NCBI GenBank assembly: GCA_937919925.1
Contig: CALFOT010000014.1
Span: forward strand, 1-50,029
Length of the DNA: 50,029 bases
DNA from: an uncultured bacterium
GTDB lineage: Bacteria; Planctomycetota; UBA1135
Direction of reading: 5' to 3'
Shown: positions 1 to 10,287 of the stretch, in pieces
Layout of the letters: every line of letters begins with the position of its first letter
Position numbering within the stretch: position 1 is the stretch's first letter
Translations under genes and position numbers: made by a program
The notes under the pieces: model-generated
Databases searched by the model: none
Told to the model about the DNA's origin: nothing
What the model saw: the letters and a program-made list of their open reading frames with translations, nothing else

Positions 1-54
1 ACAAAGTTGAAGGAAGTTTTCTGCTGTTAGGAGCCTGAGTGAGCCGCTGGAAGC

Positions 55-1473
55 TTACAAGTAACGTAACCAGATGTAGCCCGCGGCAATCGCAACAGAC
101 ATAATCATCATTGGGAATGCCGTTTTGAGGAAGGTCATGAAGCGAATCGGGTGTCCCGCGCGCTCGGCGAACCCAGCCACAATCAGGTTGGCGCTGGCAC
201 CAATCAGGCTGCCATTGCCACCTAGACAGGCGCCCAGCGATAACGACCACCAAACCGCGTGTTCTTGTGTGTGGGACAAATCGATGCCACTTTCCTTCAG
301 TTGCTCAAAGGTTTCTTTGAGGGTTGGAATCATCGTGGCCACAAACGGAATGTTATCGACCACGGCGCTTGCCAAAGCGGAGATCCACAGCACCGCCATC
401 GTTAAGATTTGCGTGACACTTTGGGAATCGGTGGCGCCTTCAGTGAGCGCGAGCACCTGGCCAGCGAGTAGTTTTAATCCACCCGCGCTCTCCAGTGCGC
501 CCACAATCACAAACAAGCCGACGAAGAAAAATATGGTGACCCATTCGACTTCACCTGCGGTGTGGTGCACACTTTTATCTTGATCCTCGGCGTTGTTTTT
601 TAAGTTATCTAACAACAGCAGCAAGGCGGCCCCGGTCATGGCAACCGTAGCGGGTTCCAATCCAAGCGGGTGCCCGGCAATGAAACCTACCAGCACAAGC
701 GATAGCACGAACAGCGATTTCTTCAGCAACAAAGGGTCCTTGATTGCATCCGCTTCATGAAAGCGCATCACGCGTTCTCGATCGCTGGCGGAGGCCTTCA
801 AGCGGCGTCCCCATACCAGCCAAATCGGGCCAAAAGTAGCGAGGCCAATCAGTGGAATGATGGGGGCAACATGGATCAGGAAATCGTTGAAATTGATACT
901 GTCCACCAACGAGCCAATGAGGATGTTGGGGGGGTCACCAATCAACGTGGCAGTACCGCCAATGTTCGAGAAGAGAATTTCCGCGAACAGGAACGGGTAG
1001 GGCTTGATGTTGAGCTCTTCTGTGATCAGCAAAGTGACCGGCGCAATCAACAAAACCGTAGTGACGTTATCAAGGAACGCCGATAACACTGCGGTCACAA
1101 TCGACAACATCACCAAAATGCCCCACGGGCTAGCCTTGACCTTCTTCGCCGACCAAATGGCTAAATACTGGAATACACCACTGCGGCGCGTGATGGCAAC
1201 AATCATCATCATGCCGCAAAGCAATCCGAGTGTGTTCCAATCGATTGCGGCAATGGCTTCGCGTTGATCTAACACGCCAAGCAAAATCATCAAGCCGCCG
1301 CCGAGTAAGGCCACCATCGCGCGGTTGTACTTTTCCGACATGATGATGGCGTAGGTCAGCACAAAAACCGTGGCGGATGCCCACAGTGGGTTCATGCCAA
1401 AAAGAACCTCAGGCTCACCACTTTGGCCTACGGCCCCCGCTCCATGCTGGAGTAGCTGTGAGAGTAAATTCAT
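55..1473 (-). CDS. NhaD/ArsB-family ion transporter (probable Na+/H+ antiporter)
   Basis: This 472-residue protein is strongly hydrophobic along its length, with about 11 to 12 predicted membrane segments, and belongs to the ion transporter superfamily that includes NhaD, ArsB and CitM. The sequence SNIGGTATLIGDPPNIL near residue 170 and the C-terminal GGNGSLIGASANL are the two inverted-repeat motifs typical of NhaD and related proteins, and LDNVTTVLL and VDNIPFVATMIP are the matching membrane-core motifs with conserved Asp-Asn. It probably exchanges Na+ or Li+ for protons at the inner membrane; arsenite or a dicarboxylate cannot be excluded. It lies 3 bp after the CBS-domain gene, so the two are probably co-transcribed. 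The ATG start gives a full-length family member. Family is confident, substrate is inferred. Confidence 0.85.
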   Translation of the reverse strand: MNLLSQLLQHGAGAVGQSGEPEVLFGMNPLWASATVFVLTYAIIMSEKYNRAMVALLGGGLMILLGVLDQREAIAAIDWNTLGLLCGMMMIVAITRRSGVFQYLAIWSAKKVKASPWGILVMLSIVTAVLSAFLDNVTTVLLIAPVTLLITEELNIKPYPFLFAEILFSNIGGTATLIGDPPNILIGSLVDSINFNDFLIHVAPIIPLIGLATFGPIWLVWGRRLKASASDRERVMRFHEADAIKDPLLLKKSLFVLSLVLVGFIAGHPLGLEPATVAMTGAALLLLLDNLKNNAEDQDKSVHHTAGEVEWVTIFFFVGLFVIVGALESAGGLKLLAGQVLALTEGATDSQSVTQILTMAVLWISALASAVVDNIPFVATMIPTLKETFEQLKESGIDLSHTQEHAVWWSLSLGACLGGNGSLIGASANLIVAGFAERAGHPIRFMTFLKTAFPMMIMSVAIAAGYIWLRYL

Positions 1474-1476
1474 GGT

Positions 1477-2049
1477 TTATTGACCGTCAGAGAGGTGGTC
1501 TAGGGCGTCCCAGTAGCTAATGATGCCAACTAAAACTTGAGTTTGAGGATCCACAACGGCGATATTGTCTTGCGTTTTTGCAAGATACATGAGGGCGCGA
1601 GTAAGCGAATCTGTGGGCTTGAGTACGGGCATCTTGGGCGAAAAATGCTTGAGTACGGGATCCTTCCAAACCCTGGCCAGACGTCGACGCATGTCATCCA
1701 TGTTGTCATCCATGAAGGGGATATCCGTCATCCACCCTTCGCGGGCAATTTTGACTGCTTGCGGCACTGATAACTCCAAAACGGAGTGGACGCCAAATTG
1801 CCCAAGCAGATGGCCCTGGGCATTCACGACCGGGATGGAGCGGAAGTGGTGCTGAATTAGCAGGGTGATGGTTTCACCGACCGGAGTCTCTGGAGACACG
1901 GTGGTGAGTTTGGTTCTCATGATGGAAGAGCAAGTCATTCGGTTAGCCTCAAGCGCGGGCGAATCATAAATGATTACCAACAAGTCTGCAATAGAAGAAG
2001 CCCGAACCGAATTTCTTTTGGGAGTCGATTCCATCATCGACCAGAGCAC
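1477..2049 (-). CDS. CBS-domain pair protein
   Basis: This is a soluble protein of up to 190 residues made almost entirely of two CBS domains. The first runs from about residue 40 (IMRTKLTTVSPETPV, then FRSIPVVNAQGHLLGQF) and the second from about residue 135 (KMPVLKPTDSLTRAL, then IAVVDPQTQVLVGI). Paired CBS modules bind adenine nucleotides and often sense energy charge or ionic strength. It stops 3 bp before the NhaD-type transporter on the same strand, so it may be a regulatory subunit of that transporter; this is inferred from context. The start is uncertain: GTG at 2049, ATG at 2037 or 2034, or ATG at 1938 just before the first CBS domain, which has a GAGG at suitable spacing. The longest frame is given here. 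Confidence 0.8.
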   Translation of the reverse strand: MLWSMMESTPKRNSVRASSIADLLVIIYDSPALEANRMTCSSIMRTKLTTVSPETPVGETITLLIQHHFRSIPVVNAQGHLLGQFGVHSVLELSVPQAVKIAREGWMTDIPFMDDNMDDMRRRLARVWKDPVLKHFSPKMPVLKPTDSLTRALMYLAKTQDNIAVVDPQTQVLVGIISYWDALDHLSDGQ

Positions 2050-2075
2050 TTTTTAAGCACACTATTGCTTCCTTT

Positions 2076-2103
2076 TTGCTTTTGGGGGCGACCGCGGCAT
2101 AAT
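2076..2103 (+). promoter_or_regulatory. Possible promoter for murJ
   Basis: TTGCTT at 2076-2081 and CATAAT at 2098-2103 are separated by 16 bp. The -10 box is good (5 of 6) and the -35 box is poor (3 of 6). A start near 2110 would leave about 40 bp before the murJ ATG. Placement by eye only. Confidence 0.35.
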
Positions 2104-2151
2104 CCCTTGGTGAACAACGATTCGCAGACAGGAGGGGAGGGTCGTCATGCT

Positions 2152-3666
2152 ATGCGCGGAGCCTTGCTGACGTCGTTTTGGACTTTGTTTTCGCGAATTC
2201 TGGGGTTTGTACGCGATGCCTATATGGCCTCTATTTTTGGGATGAGTGCCGCGCAGGGCGCCTTTAACCTCGCTTGGACTTTCCCGAACATGTTCCGCCG
2301 GCTATTTGGCGAAGGTGCCGTGTCCGCCGCGGTGCAGCCAGCATTGGCGCGGGCTGAAGCCGAAGAGGGCGAGGCGGCAGCCAGAAAGTTGTATGCCGGT
2401 TGTATGGGTTTTTTACTCTTGGTTTTAGTCGGGCTCACTCTGGTGGGGGAAGCCATCCTTTGGATTTGGCGCTCTTCTCTCGAGCCCAGCTTGGAACACT
2501 TCGAAACGCGACGCACTTTGTGGTTCGCCGCTTTCCTGCTGCCCTACCTTATTCCGATTTGTATGTGCGCTTTGGCGGGAGCACCGCAGAACCTTAAACG
2601 TCGCTTTCTTTTCACCGCGTTGGCGCCGATTTTACTGAACGTGGTATGGATTGGCGGGTTGTGGTTCAACAACCGCGCTACCGACGTCGTGGGCGACCAA
2701 CTTAGTTGGTTGTGGATCTGGATTCTGCTTGGCGGCATCTTGCAATGGGCCGTGCAAATGCCCGGGGTGTTCGGGGTGGGGTGGCCGCTACTGCCTCATT
2801 TCGGCAAATTGAGTAAACGTTTACGCCAGGCATTACGCTCTTTTGCTCCAGCACTGATTGGTTTGGCGGCCCTCCAGGTAAGTTTGGCTGTGGATCAGAT
2901 TTTGATCCGCATGTTGGTTGGCCCAGATGCCAATAATTATTCCCATTACGCCAACCGGATGTTGCATTTGCCTTTGGCGTTAGTGGGCATCGCAGCGATG
3001 ACCGGTGCTATGCCCATGTTCTCGCGCTTGGCAGCCGCGCGCAAAATGGAGGAAATGTCGGTGGCCCTGCGCCGTGGTTGCGAAAGTTGTTTATTGCTGA
3101 TGGGCGCTGCTGGCGTTGGCTTAGCGGTGGTTGCCCACCCCACGCTCACGCTGTTGTTCGAGCATGGCACCATGACTCCGGATAAAATTGATCGCCTCAC
3201 ACCGACCTTACTTGCCTACCTGTGGATTCTGCCGGTGGCAGGCGTCAGCGGCATGGTGATCCGCGCGCATCAAAGCCTCGGGTCTTATCGCATTCCGGCA
3301 GTTGCTGCTGTTGCGGTGATTCCGCTCAACTTGATCTTGGATTGGATCCTACTTCCGCACTACGGGGTGCCGGCAGCTGGTTGGGCAACCGCCATCGCAT
3401 TGAGTATCCAAACCATCATTCTGCTTGCCACCTTATCTCACGTTGGTTTGCGCATCCCGATTACGCTTGCGGCCCTTCCAAGCCTGTGTGTTCCTGCAGG
3501 TTGCGCTGGTCTCTGCGCTTGGCTTTCTGTGCACTACGGCCCCAATCCTTATTCCGTGATTGGTTTGAGTATCGCCATTGTCGTTGGCGGCTGCGGCGGA
3601 GCTTGCGGCGCCTGGATTTTCCGCCGCCAAGACTTTCGCGATTTATTGCGCGCGTTGCGTTCTTGA
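2152..3666 (+). CDS. murJ: Lipid II flippase MurJ (MviN family)
   Basis: MurJ moves the peptidoglycan precursor lipid II across the inner membrane. The N-terminal pattern LLTSFWTLFSRILGFVRDAYMASIFG is the family hallmark, followed by AFNLAWTFPNMFRRLFGEGAVSAA, the conserved first repeat with its essential arginines. About 14 hydrophobic segments fill the 504 residues, the usual family length. The frame is open from 2065, but I place the start at ATG 2152 because homology begins there and a purine-rich Shine-Dalgarno stretch (AGGAGGGGAGG, 2130-2140) precedes it. An out-of-frame ATG at 2147 sits between the two. The gene is divergent from the CBS/transporter pair and is followed after 91 bp by the metallo-RNase gene. 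Confidence 0.93.
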   Translation: MRGALLTSFWTLFSRILGFVRDAYMASIFGMSAAQGAFNLAWTFPNMFRRLFGEGAVSAAVQPALARAEAEEGEAAARKLYAGCMGFLLLVLVGLTLVGEAILWIWRSSLEPSLEHFETRRTLWFAAFLLPYLIPICMCALAGAPQNLKRRFLFTALAPILLNVVWIGGLWFNNRATDVVGDQLSWLWIWILLGGILQWAVQMPGVFGVGWPLLPHFGKLSKRLRQALRSFAPALIGLAALQVSLAVDQILIRMLVGPDANNYSHYANRMLHLPLALVGIAAMTGAMPMFSRLAAARKMEEMSVALRRGCESCLLLMGAAGVGLAVVAHPTLTLLFEHGTMTPDKIDRLTPTLLAYLWILPVAGVSGMVIRAHQSLGSYRIPAVAAVAVIPLNLILDWILLPHYGVPAAGWATAIALSIQTIILLATLSHVGLRIPITLAALPSLCVPAGCAGLCAWLSVHYGPNPYSVIGLSIAIVVGGCGGACGAWIFRRQDFRDLLRALRS

Positions 3667-3757
3667 CTTGGTGAACGGATTGCGGCAGGTTCGCTACTAT
3701 CTATGCACTGGGGGACGGCTTCTACGCTCAAGTCTCAGCTCTACTCATTGAATCATC

Positions 3758-5164
3758 ATGGAAATCACTTTTTTAGGTGCGGCCCGCCAAGTCACCGGAT
3801 CGTGTTATTTATTCGAGACCGCCACCGCGCGCTTTCTTGTGGAGTGCGGCATGTTCCAGGGCGGGCACGAAGCGCCAGCGCATAATCACGCACCATTCGC
3901 TTTTGATCCAAGCAAGCTCGATTTTGTGTTGCTTACCCATGCACACATCGACCACAGCGGGTTGCTGCCCAAACTAACCGCCGCAGGCTACACCGGTTTG
4001 ATTTACGCCACTGAAGCTACCGTGGACTTACTCGGCGTGATGCTGCCCGATAGTGCGCATATTCAAGAATCGGAAGCCGAACGCGCGCAACGTTACCGAT
4101 CTCGTCGGCGCTCGCAGTCTTCCCGCGAGACTGTGACGCCGCTGTACACCACCGTCGATGCTGAAAACTGTTTGCTACAACTGCGCCCAACTCGCTACGA
4201 CGAAGATTACTCGCCGCACGCAGATGTGCGTTGCCGTTTTCGCGAGGCGGGTCATATTTTAGGTTCGGCAATCCTCGAAATTTGGATTACGGAAAATGGC
4301 AAGACCACCAAAGTGGTGATGTCTGGAGATTTGGGGGAGCTCCAGCGGCCCATTCTGCGCGATCCAACACGCATTGAAGACGCTGACATACTCTTCATCG
4401 AATCCACTTATGGCAATCGCGAGCACAAAGAACTTACCCCGACATTGGAAGAGCTGGTGGATGTTGTGGATACCACGCTGAATGTCAAGGGGGGCAACGT
4501 CATCGTGCCAGCCTTCGCAGTTGGGCGTACGCAGGAATTGTTGTACCACTTATACGATTTAACCCGCCAAGGGCGGTTGCGCCATCTCAACGTGTACGTA
4601 GATTCGCCGATGGCCACCGCGGCAACGCGCGTTACCGCCCAACACCTGGAGCTATTTGATGCAGAGAGTCGGCGTCTGGCTGATTGGCTCGCTGCCGGCC
4701 GTGGTTTGCCTACGGTAACGTTTACGGCGAGCGCGGAAGAATCGATGGCCTTGAATCACATTCGCTCTGGTGCCATCATCATTTCGGCAAGTGGTATGTG
4801 CACTGCCGGCCGCATCAAGCATCACTTGCGTCACAATCTTGGTCGCGCAGAAAATAGTGTGCTTATTACCGGCTATCAGGCTCAGGGTACGCTTGGTCGG
4901 CAGCTGGTGGACGGCGCCGAGCGGGTGAAAATTTTCGGCAAGGAAATCGAGGTGCGCGCTTCCGTTCATACCTTAGGCGGGTTTTCGGCGCACGCTGGAC
5001 AAGCTGGCTTGCTCGCTTGGGCGGCAGGATTTCAGCAAGCGCCGCGCCAAACTTTCGTCGTGCATGGCGAAGAAACGGCGGCGCTCACTTTGGCCGAAAA
5101 GCTGCGCGCCGAGCGTGGTTGGGCGGTAACCGTACCGCTGCCGGGCGCAACGGTGACAGTGTGA
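3758..5164 (+). CDS. Beta-CASP metallo-beta-lactamase-fold RNase
   Basis: This 468-residue protein belongs to the CPSF73/YSH1-like ribonucleases of the metallo-beta-lactamase superfamily. The zinc-binding motif HAHIDHSG is at residues 61-68, a further metal ligand is His166 (EAGHILGSA), and the metal-bridging Asp is in SGDLG near residue 191. The beta-CASP insertion begins at ESTYGNREH (215), and GGFSAHAGQ near residue 410 carries a late conserved His. Bacterial members act as endo- or exonucleases on RNA; they lack the KH domains of archaeal homologues, as here. The gene stands alone between murJ and the convergent carB. Family assignment is firm, the physiological RNA target is unknown. Confidence 0.9.
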   Translation: MEITFLGAARQVTGSCYLFETATARFLVECGMFQGGHEAPAHNHAPFAFDPSKLDFVLLTHAHIDHSGLLPKLTAAGYTGLIYATEATVDLLGVMLPDSAHIQESEAERAQRYRSRRRSQSSRETVTPLYTTVDAENCLLQLRPTRYDEDYSPHADVRCRFREAGHILGSAILEIWITENGKTTKVVMSGDLGELQRPILRDPTRIEDADILFIESTYGNREHKELTPTLEELVDVVDTTLNVKGGNVIVPAFAVGRTQELLYHLYDLTRQGRLRHLNVYVDSPMATAATRVTAQHLELFDAESRRLADWLAAGRGLPTVTFTASAEESMALNHIRSGAIIISASGMCTAGRIKHHLRHNLGRAENSVLITGYQAQGTLGRQLVDGAERVKIFGKEIEVRASVHTLGGFSAHAGQAGLLAWAAGFQQAPRQTFVVHGEETAALTLAEKLRAERGWAVTVPLPGATVTV

Positions 5165-5178
5165 GTGTGAGTGTGAGT
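5161..5178 (+). repeat. Three tandem copies of GTGAGT over a stop codon
   Basis: GTGAGT is repeated exactly three times, beginning at the last codon of the metallo-RNase gene; the TGA stop lies within the first unit. It looks like a small slippage-prone microsatellite in the convergent gap before carB. Confidence 0.8.
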
Positions 5179-5224
5179 TTGCGGGCCACTGCGCGACTTA
5201 TGGTGCCGCGGCCTGCGTCACGTT

Positions 5225-8200
5225 TTACACGACCGGCACTGCTTCTTGAATCGCGTAGAAAGATTGCACACTGGCAACTTCTGCATTGCCAGCCTTGAGC
5301 GCTTGAATGCCTTCGATTGCAGCCATCGCGGCCGACATGGTCGTTAGGCAGGGGATTCCAACTTGATAGGCATCGGAACGAATCATGCCGTCATCATGGC
5401 GGGTAACTTTTCCGTGTGGGGTATTGATGATCAGCACCACCTCGCGGCTCTTAATCAAATCGACCACATGCGGGCGGCCCTCATGCACTTTGTTAATCCG
5501 CGTGACCGGAATGCCGTGGCGCTTCAAAACTTGATGCGTGCCTCCGGTGGCGACGAGTTCAAAGCCGAGCTCATGGAGGGTGCGCGCAATCATCACAATA
5601 TTACGCTTATCAGCATCTTTCACCGAGAGAAAGACTTTGCCTTCGGTGGGCAGTTTGCGGCCCGCAGCATCCGAGGCTTTTGCAAACGCCATTCCAAAAG
5701 AGGCATCAATGCCCATCACTTCGCCGGTGGAGCGCATTTCCGGGCCTAAGTCGGCGCGTGCACCGGCAAATTTTGCGAATGGGAAAGCCGGGGCTTTCAC
5801 CGCGATGTGGTGCTCGGGCACGATTTCGCGCACACCCATATCCGCAAGTTTGCGTCCGGCCATGATTTGCGTGGCATAACGTGCGAGGGGTACTCCAGTC
5901 GCTTTCGCGACAAAGGGCACGGTGCGGGAGGCGCGCGGGTTGACCTCGAGCACATAAACAATTTCACCGCGCACAGCGAACTGCACATTCATCAAACCAA
6001 TCACACCGATCTCCAATGCCATCGCTTTGGTGGCCGTGCGGATTTCATTGACGATCGTATCGGACAAGGTGATTGGAGGAATCACACAGGTGGAATCACC
6101 CGAGTGAATGCCAGCTTCTTCAATGTGTTCCATCACGGCACCAATCACCACGTCGGTGCCATCACAGAGACAATCGACATCCACTTCGACTGCATCTTCT
6201 AAGAAGCGATCAATCAACACGGGGCGATCTGGCGACGCCATCACCGCTTCTTTCATGTAGCGCTCTAAATCGCGCGCGTCATAAACGATTTCCATGGCGC
6301 GACCGCCAAGTACATAACTAGGGCGCATCAACACTGGATAGCCAATTCGTTCCGCAATCACCGTGGCTTCGGCCGGACTTGTGGCAATGCCATTGGGTGG
6401 CTGGCGCAAACCAAGTAAATCGAGCATTTCGGAGAACCGCCCACGGTCTTCGGCGCGGTCAATCGATTCGACCGAAGTTCCGAATATCGGCACCCCGGCT
6501 TTGTACAGACCTTCCGCAAGGTTCAATGGGGTTTGACCGCCAAGCTGCACAATCACGCCGTCGGGTTTTTCGCGCTCGCAAATCGACAGCACATCTTCGT
6601 GGGTGAGTGGCTCGAAGTACAGACGATCGGAGATATCGAAATCGGTAGAAACCGTTTCTGGGTTTGAGTTCACCATGATGGCCTCATAACCCATTTCGCG
6701 TAGCGCCAGCGACGCATGGACGCAGCAGTAATCAAACTCGATGCCCTGGCCGATGCGATTTGGGCCGCCGCCGAGAATGATGACCTTCTTGCGGTCCCGG
6801 GTGACTGGGACTTCTTCCGAACTGTAATCGTAGGTCGAGTAAAGGTAGGGGGTGGCCGCCTCAAACTCCGCGGCACAAGTATCCACCAAGCGGTAACCCG
6901 GGCGCACATCAAAGGCCTCGCGCATTTTGCGCACTTGCGCTTCCGGAATCTCAAAAGCTTCGGCTAAACGGGCATCCGAGAAACCGCGCTTTTTCCATTC
7001 GAGCATTTGCGCGGCCGTAACATCCGCTGCGTGGATTGATTCCAGTTCATAATCAGTCAGCGCAATTTGGCGCAGAAAAGTTAAAAACCACGGATCAATT
7101 CCGGATAAGCGGTAGACCTGTTCTACCGAATAATCTGATTGGAAGGCATCATATAAAGCGAACAGCCGGCCTGGTGCCGGGCGCGCAATCTTGGCCGGTA
7201 ACTCTTCCGCAGCGAACTCGCGTTTCTTGCCGGAAAAGCCGTTGCGGCCGATTTCAAGGCCGCGCAAGGCCTTTTGGAAAGCCTCTTCAAAGGTGCGCCC
7301 AATCGCCATCGTTTCGCCGACGGACTTCATTTGGGTGCCAAGTGTGGTATCGGCAAGTGGGAACTTTTCGAAGGCAAAACGTGGCATTTTGACCACCACG
7401 TAATCAAGACTCGGCTCAAAACATGCCGGTGTGACTTTGGTGATGTCATTTTGGATTTCATCGAGGGTGTAACCCACAGCCAACTTCGCGGCAAACTTCG
7501 CAATCGGGAATCCGGTAGCTTTACTTGCTAGTGCCGAAGACCTCGAAACGCGCGGATTCATCTCAATCACCAACAAATCACCGTTCTCCGGATTTACGGT
7601 GAACTGCACATTAGAGCCGCCAGTTTCGACGCCAATCTCGCGCATAATCGCGAAAGTGGCATCGCGCATTCGTTGGAATTCACGGTCTGTAAGAGTTTGC
7701 GCGGGAGCTACCGTAATCGAATCCCCAGTGTGCACACCCATGGGATCAAGGTTCTCAATGGAACACACGATCACACAATTATCTTTGTGATCGCGCATGA
7801 CCTCCATTTCGAATTCTTTCCAACCCACTAGGCTTTTTTCCACCAGAACTTCCGCCACCGGGCTCAAACGCAGCCCGCGCGCGACGATGGTTTCGTACTC
7901 CTCCAGGTTGTAGGCGATACCTCCGCCCGAGCCACCCATCGTGAATGCCGGACGAATCACACACGGCAAGCCAATAATCTCCACCGCCTCGCGTGCTTGT
8001 TGCATATTGCGCGCGATTTCCGAAGGCGCAGATTTCAAGCCGATGGCATCCATGGCTTGCCGAAACTCATCGCGGTCTTCGGCTTTGCGAATCACATGCG
8101 CTTTGGCGCCAATCATCTCGCAGCCGTACTTCTCCAGCGTGCCGTCGTCGGCCAGCGCCAGGCCAACATTGAGCGCGGTTTGCCCACCCAGCGTGGGCAG

Positions 8201-8458
8201 GATGGCGCATGGCCGCTCTTTCGCGATGACTTTGGCCACAAACTCCGGCGTGATGGGCTCAATGTACGTGACATCAGCCATCTCCGGATCGGTCATGATG
8301 GTGGCCGGATTGGAGTTGACCAGAATAATTCGGTAGCCGTCTTCCTTCAGCGCTTTGATCGCTTGGGTGCCGGAATAGTCGAACTCGCAGGCCTGTCCAA
8401 TGACAATTGGGCCTGAACCGAGGATGAGGATGGATTCTAGGTCAGTTCGCCGGGGCAT
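5225..8458 (-). CDS. carB: Carbamoyl-phosphate synthase large subunit
   Basis: CarB makes carbamoyl phosphate from bicarbonate, ATP and ammonia delivered by the small subunit CarA, feeding arginine and pyrimidine synthesis. The protein has the duplicated ATP-grasp architecture: the first half opens with [21 protein letters not shown] and the second with [20 protein letters not shown], followed by a C-terminal MGS-like allosteric domain ([19 protein letters not shown]). The frame is open for 90 codons upstream, but I start at ATG 8458 because homology begins at [14 protein letters not shown], the product is then 1077 residues (normal), and the longer form would overlap the divergent HD-domain gene. 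carA is not in the window. Very confident. Confidence 0.97.
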   Translation of the reverse strand: MPRRTDLESILILGSGPIVIGQACEFDYSGTQAIKALKEDGYRIILVNSNPATIMTDPEMADVTYIEPITPEFVAKVIAKERPCAILPTLGGQTALNVGLALADDGTLEKYGCEMIGAKAHVIRKAEDRDEFRQAMDAIGLKSAPSEIARNMQQAREAVEIIGLPCVIRPAFTMGGSGGGIAYNLEEYETIVARGLRLSPVAEVLVEKSLVGWKEFEMEVMRDHKDNCVIVCSIENLDPMGVHTGDSITVAPAQTLTDREFQRMRDATFAIMREIGVETGGSNVQFTVNPENGDLLVIEMNPRVSRSSALASKATGFPIAKFAAKLAVGYTLDEIQNDITKVTPACFEPSLDYVVVKMPRFAFEKFPLADTTLGTQMKSVGETMAIGRTFEEAFQKALRGLEIGRNGFSGKKREFAAEELPAKIARPAPGRLFALYDAFQSDYSVEQVYRLSGIDPWFLTFLRQIALTDYELESIHAADVTAAQMLEWKKRGFSDARLAEAFEIPEAQVRKMREAFDVRPGYRLVDTCAAEFEAATPYLYSTYDYSSEEVPVTRDRKKVIILGGGPNRIGQGIEFDYCCVHASLALREMGYEAIMVNSNPETVSTDFDISDRLYFEPLTHEDVLSICEREKPDGVIVQLGGQTPLNLAEGLYKAGVPIFGTSVESIDRAEDRGRFSEMLDLLGLRQPPNGIATSPAEATVIAERIGYPVLMRPSYVLGGRAMEIVYDARDLERYMKEAVMASPDRPVLIDRFLEDAVEVDVDCLCDGTDVVIGAVMEHIEEAGIHSGDSTCVIPPITLSDTIVNEIRTATKAMALEIGVIGLMNVQFAVRGEIVYVLEVNPRASRTVPFVAKATGVPLARYATQIMAGRKLADMGVREIVPEHHIAVKAPAFPFAKFAGARADLGPEMRSTGEVMGIDASFGMAFAKASDAAGRKLPTEGKVFLSVKDADKRNIVMIARTLHELGFELVATGGTHQVLKRHGIPVTRINKVHEGRPHVVDLIKSREVVLIINTPHGKVTRHDDGMIRSDAYQVGIPCLTTMSAAMAAIEGIQALKAGNAEVASVQSFYAIQEAVPVV

Positions 8459-8512
8459 GACGCTCTCAGAGTTGCACCATTCTAGCGGCGCGCGACTGCT
8501 TAAACTGTGGCT

Positions 8513-9097
8513 ATGGACCAGACGACCGGACTGACGCGTGAGACCGCATGGCAGCATTTGTGTGATTGGACGCCGTCGCCAGCTTTGCGCCGCCACGCCC
8601 GCGCGGTGGAGGAGTGTATGCGTGCTGCGGCTGGCCATTACGGAGCCGCGGAAGGCGCAAATGTGGAGCAGTGGGGGCTGGCCGGCATGCTGCACGACGC
8701 CGATTACGACCGGTGGCCGCAGGAGCACCCCAAGCGGATTGTTGCGTGGCTAGAGGAGCATGGCGAAGCGGCGGTGGCCCATGCAGTGAGCGCGCATTAC
8801 ACCCAGTGGGGTGTGAGTTATGACACGTTGTTGGATAAGGCCTTGCTCGCTTGCGACGAACTCACCGGCCTCGTGATGGCATGTTGTTATGTGCGCCCGG
8901 AAGGCGTGAGCACCCTCACCGTCAAAAGCGTGATGAAAAAAATCAAAGACAAAAACTTCGCTGCGGGCGTGGATCGCAAGGAAGTTCAAGTAGGTGTACG
9001 GATGCTCGGCGTCGCACTGGGCGATCATGTGCAGTTCCTCATTGATGCGATTCGTCCCTTTGCAGCGGAGCTTGGTATCGAAGGCCGCCAAGTTTGA
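8513..9097 (+). CDS. HD-domain phosphohydrolase-like protein
   Basis: This protein of about 194 residues has an HD-domain signature: a histidine in the first helix ([12 protein letters not shown]), the HD pair in [11 protein letters not shown], a later His in [13 protein letters not shown], and the closing Asp in [18 protein letters not shown]. Related small HD proteins are annotated as putative metal-dependent hydrolases, some acting on nucleotides. The ending [25 protein letters not shown] resembles this subfamily. ATG 8513 is the likely start, with an in-frame GTG two codons earlier. It is divergent from carB with 54 bp between and is not obviously in an operon. The substrate is unknown. 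Confidence 0.8.
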   Translation: MDQTTGLTRETAWQHLCDWTPSPALRRHARAVEECMRAAAGHYGAAEGANVEQWGLAGMLHDADYDRWPQEHPKRIVAWLEEHGEAAVAHAVSAHYTQWGVSYDTLLDKALLACDELTGLVMACCYVRPEGVSTLTVKSVMKKIKDKNFAAGVDRKEVQVGVRMLGVALGDHVQFLIDAIRPFAAELGIEGRQV

Positions 9098-9182
9098 GTG
9101 AGTTGCCACCCCTCATTCCTCAACGCTGAGCGCTACGGCGCCGCACCACTTGCCAAATAACCCCACGCCGAGCCGGCACAAC

Positions 9183-10262
9183 TTAGCCGAACTCGCGTCG
9201 TATCACCGCGGCGACGTCGCGCGCTTCTACACCTCGGATCAAGGCGTTGTGCCCAGCGCGAATCGGCACGATCAACTCCAAAGTTCCATGTGCCGCTTTC
9301 TTGTCGCGCAGCAATAGTCTCCGCAGCTCGCCCTGGGCTGGTAACTTGCCCGGGTAAGTTTCTGGCAAGCCAATCCTGGCCATTAATTTTAAGATACGTT
9401 GCGCGTAGGCTTCACTGCACATTCCGCGTTCCAGGCTATCGCGCAAGGCACAACGAATGCCAAGGGCGACGGCTTCACCGTGTGCCAATTTGGTGGGCCC
9501 AGCAGTGGTTTCGAAAGCATGACCATAGGTATGACCCAGGTTCAATAACTTACGTTGGTTGCCTTCAAACGGATCCGCGGTAACCACCTTGGTTTTATGG
9601 TGCGCACAGCTGCGCACTAAATCAACTAAGGCATTGCTGGCGCGGCGTAACTGCCCAGGCGCCGTGTTTTCCAGTTGTTGCATCAACACCGGCCCAGACA
9701 ACATCGCGGATTTCACCACCTCACCCATGCCACACAGCCATTCGCGCGGCGGCAAAGTATGGAGTGTGCGCACATCAGCAATCACAAACTCAGGGAAGTG
9801 AAAAGTGCCAATCAGGTTTTTGCCTTCCGGCAGATTGACTGCGGTTTTGCCGCCGATGGACGCATCGGCCATGGACAGCAAAGTGGTTGGAACCACACCC
9901 CAACGCAGGCCGCGCAACAACATGGAAGCCACGAATCCAGCCATGTCGGAAGTCACGCCGCCACCCACAGCCAATACGAAAGAGCTGCGGTCCGCGCCGC
10001 GTCGGATCAATCGCGCCGCAATCGTTTCCGCCGACGCCATGGTCTTGCGCTTTTCGCCATGCGGCGCCAACATCACTTCCATATCCAGTCCGGCATCGGC
10101 AACCGCGCGTTCGATGCGGTCGCCGACGGCTTGCTGAGCGTGGCGATCCATCACCACCAAAACTTTGCTTGGTCGCGGCCGCAGTGCCCGCAATCGTTTG
10201 GTTAACGATTCGCGCAACATGGCACGACCGAAATCAAGACGAGTGTTGGGGGGAGTGGCCAT
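9183..10262 (-). CDS. aroB: 3-dehydroquinate synthase
   Basis: AroB converts DAHP to 3-dehydroquinate, the second step of the shikimate pathway, using NAD and a divalent metal. Recognisable motifs include VLVVMDRHAQQAVGDRIE at the N-terminus, the glycine-rich NAD site AVGGGVTSDMAGFVAS near residue 110, TTLLSMADASIGGKTAVN, the metal-site segment GEVVKSAML, and NLGHTYGHAFE with metal-binding His. The 359-residue length is typical. It is the last gene of a minus-strand run after the unknown membrane protein, 25 bp apart, so it is probably co-transcribed with it. Confidence 0.95.
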   Translation of the reverse strand: MATPPNTRLDFGRAMLRESLTKRLRALRPRPSKVLVVMDRHAQQAVGDRIERAVADAGLDMEVMLAPHGEKRKTMASAETIAARLIRRGADRSSFVLAVGGGVTSDMAGFVASMLLRGLRWGVVPTTLLSMADASIGGKTAVNLPEGKNLIGTFHFPEFVIADVRTLHTLPPREWLCGMGEVVKSAMLSGPVLMQQLENTAPGQLRRASNALVDLVRSCAHHKTKVVTADPFEGNQRKLLNLGHTYGHAFETTAGPTKLAHGEAVALGIRCALRDSLERGMCSEAYAQRILKLMARIGLPETYPGKLPAQGELRRLLLRDKKAAHGTLELIVPIRAGHNALIRGVEARDVAAVIRREFG

Positions 10263-10287
10263 CGTGTTGGGGGTTCAGGCCGGGCCT

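Noticed and set aside
5161-5178. GTGAGT repeat as a regulatory site
   Set aside because: It is a simple tandem repeat in a convergent gap with no promoter or protein site nearby; slippage explains it.
8459-8728. Ninety extra codons upstream of carB
   Set aside because: The frame is open, but homology begins at [14 protein letters not shown], and the extension would overlap the divergent HD-domain gene; CarB is then the normal 1077 residues.
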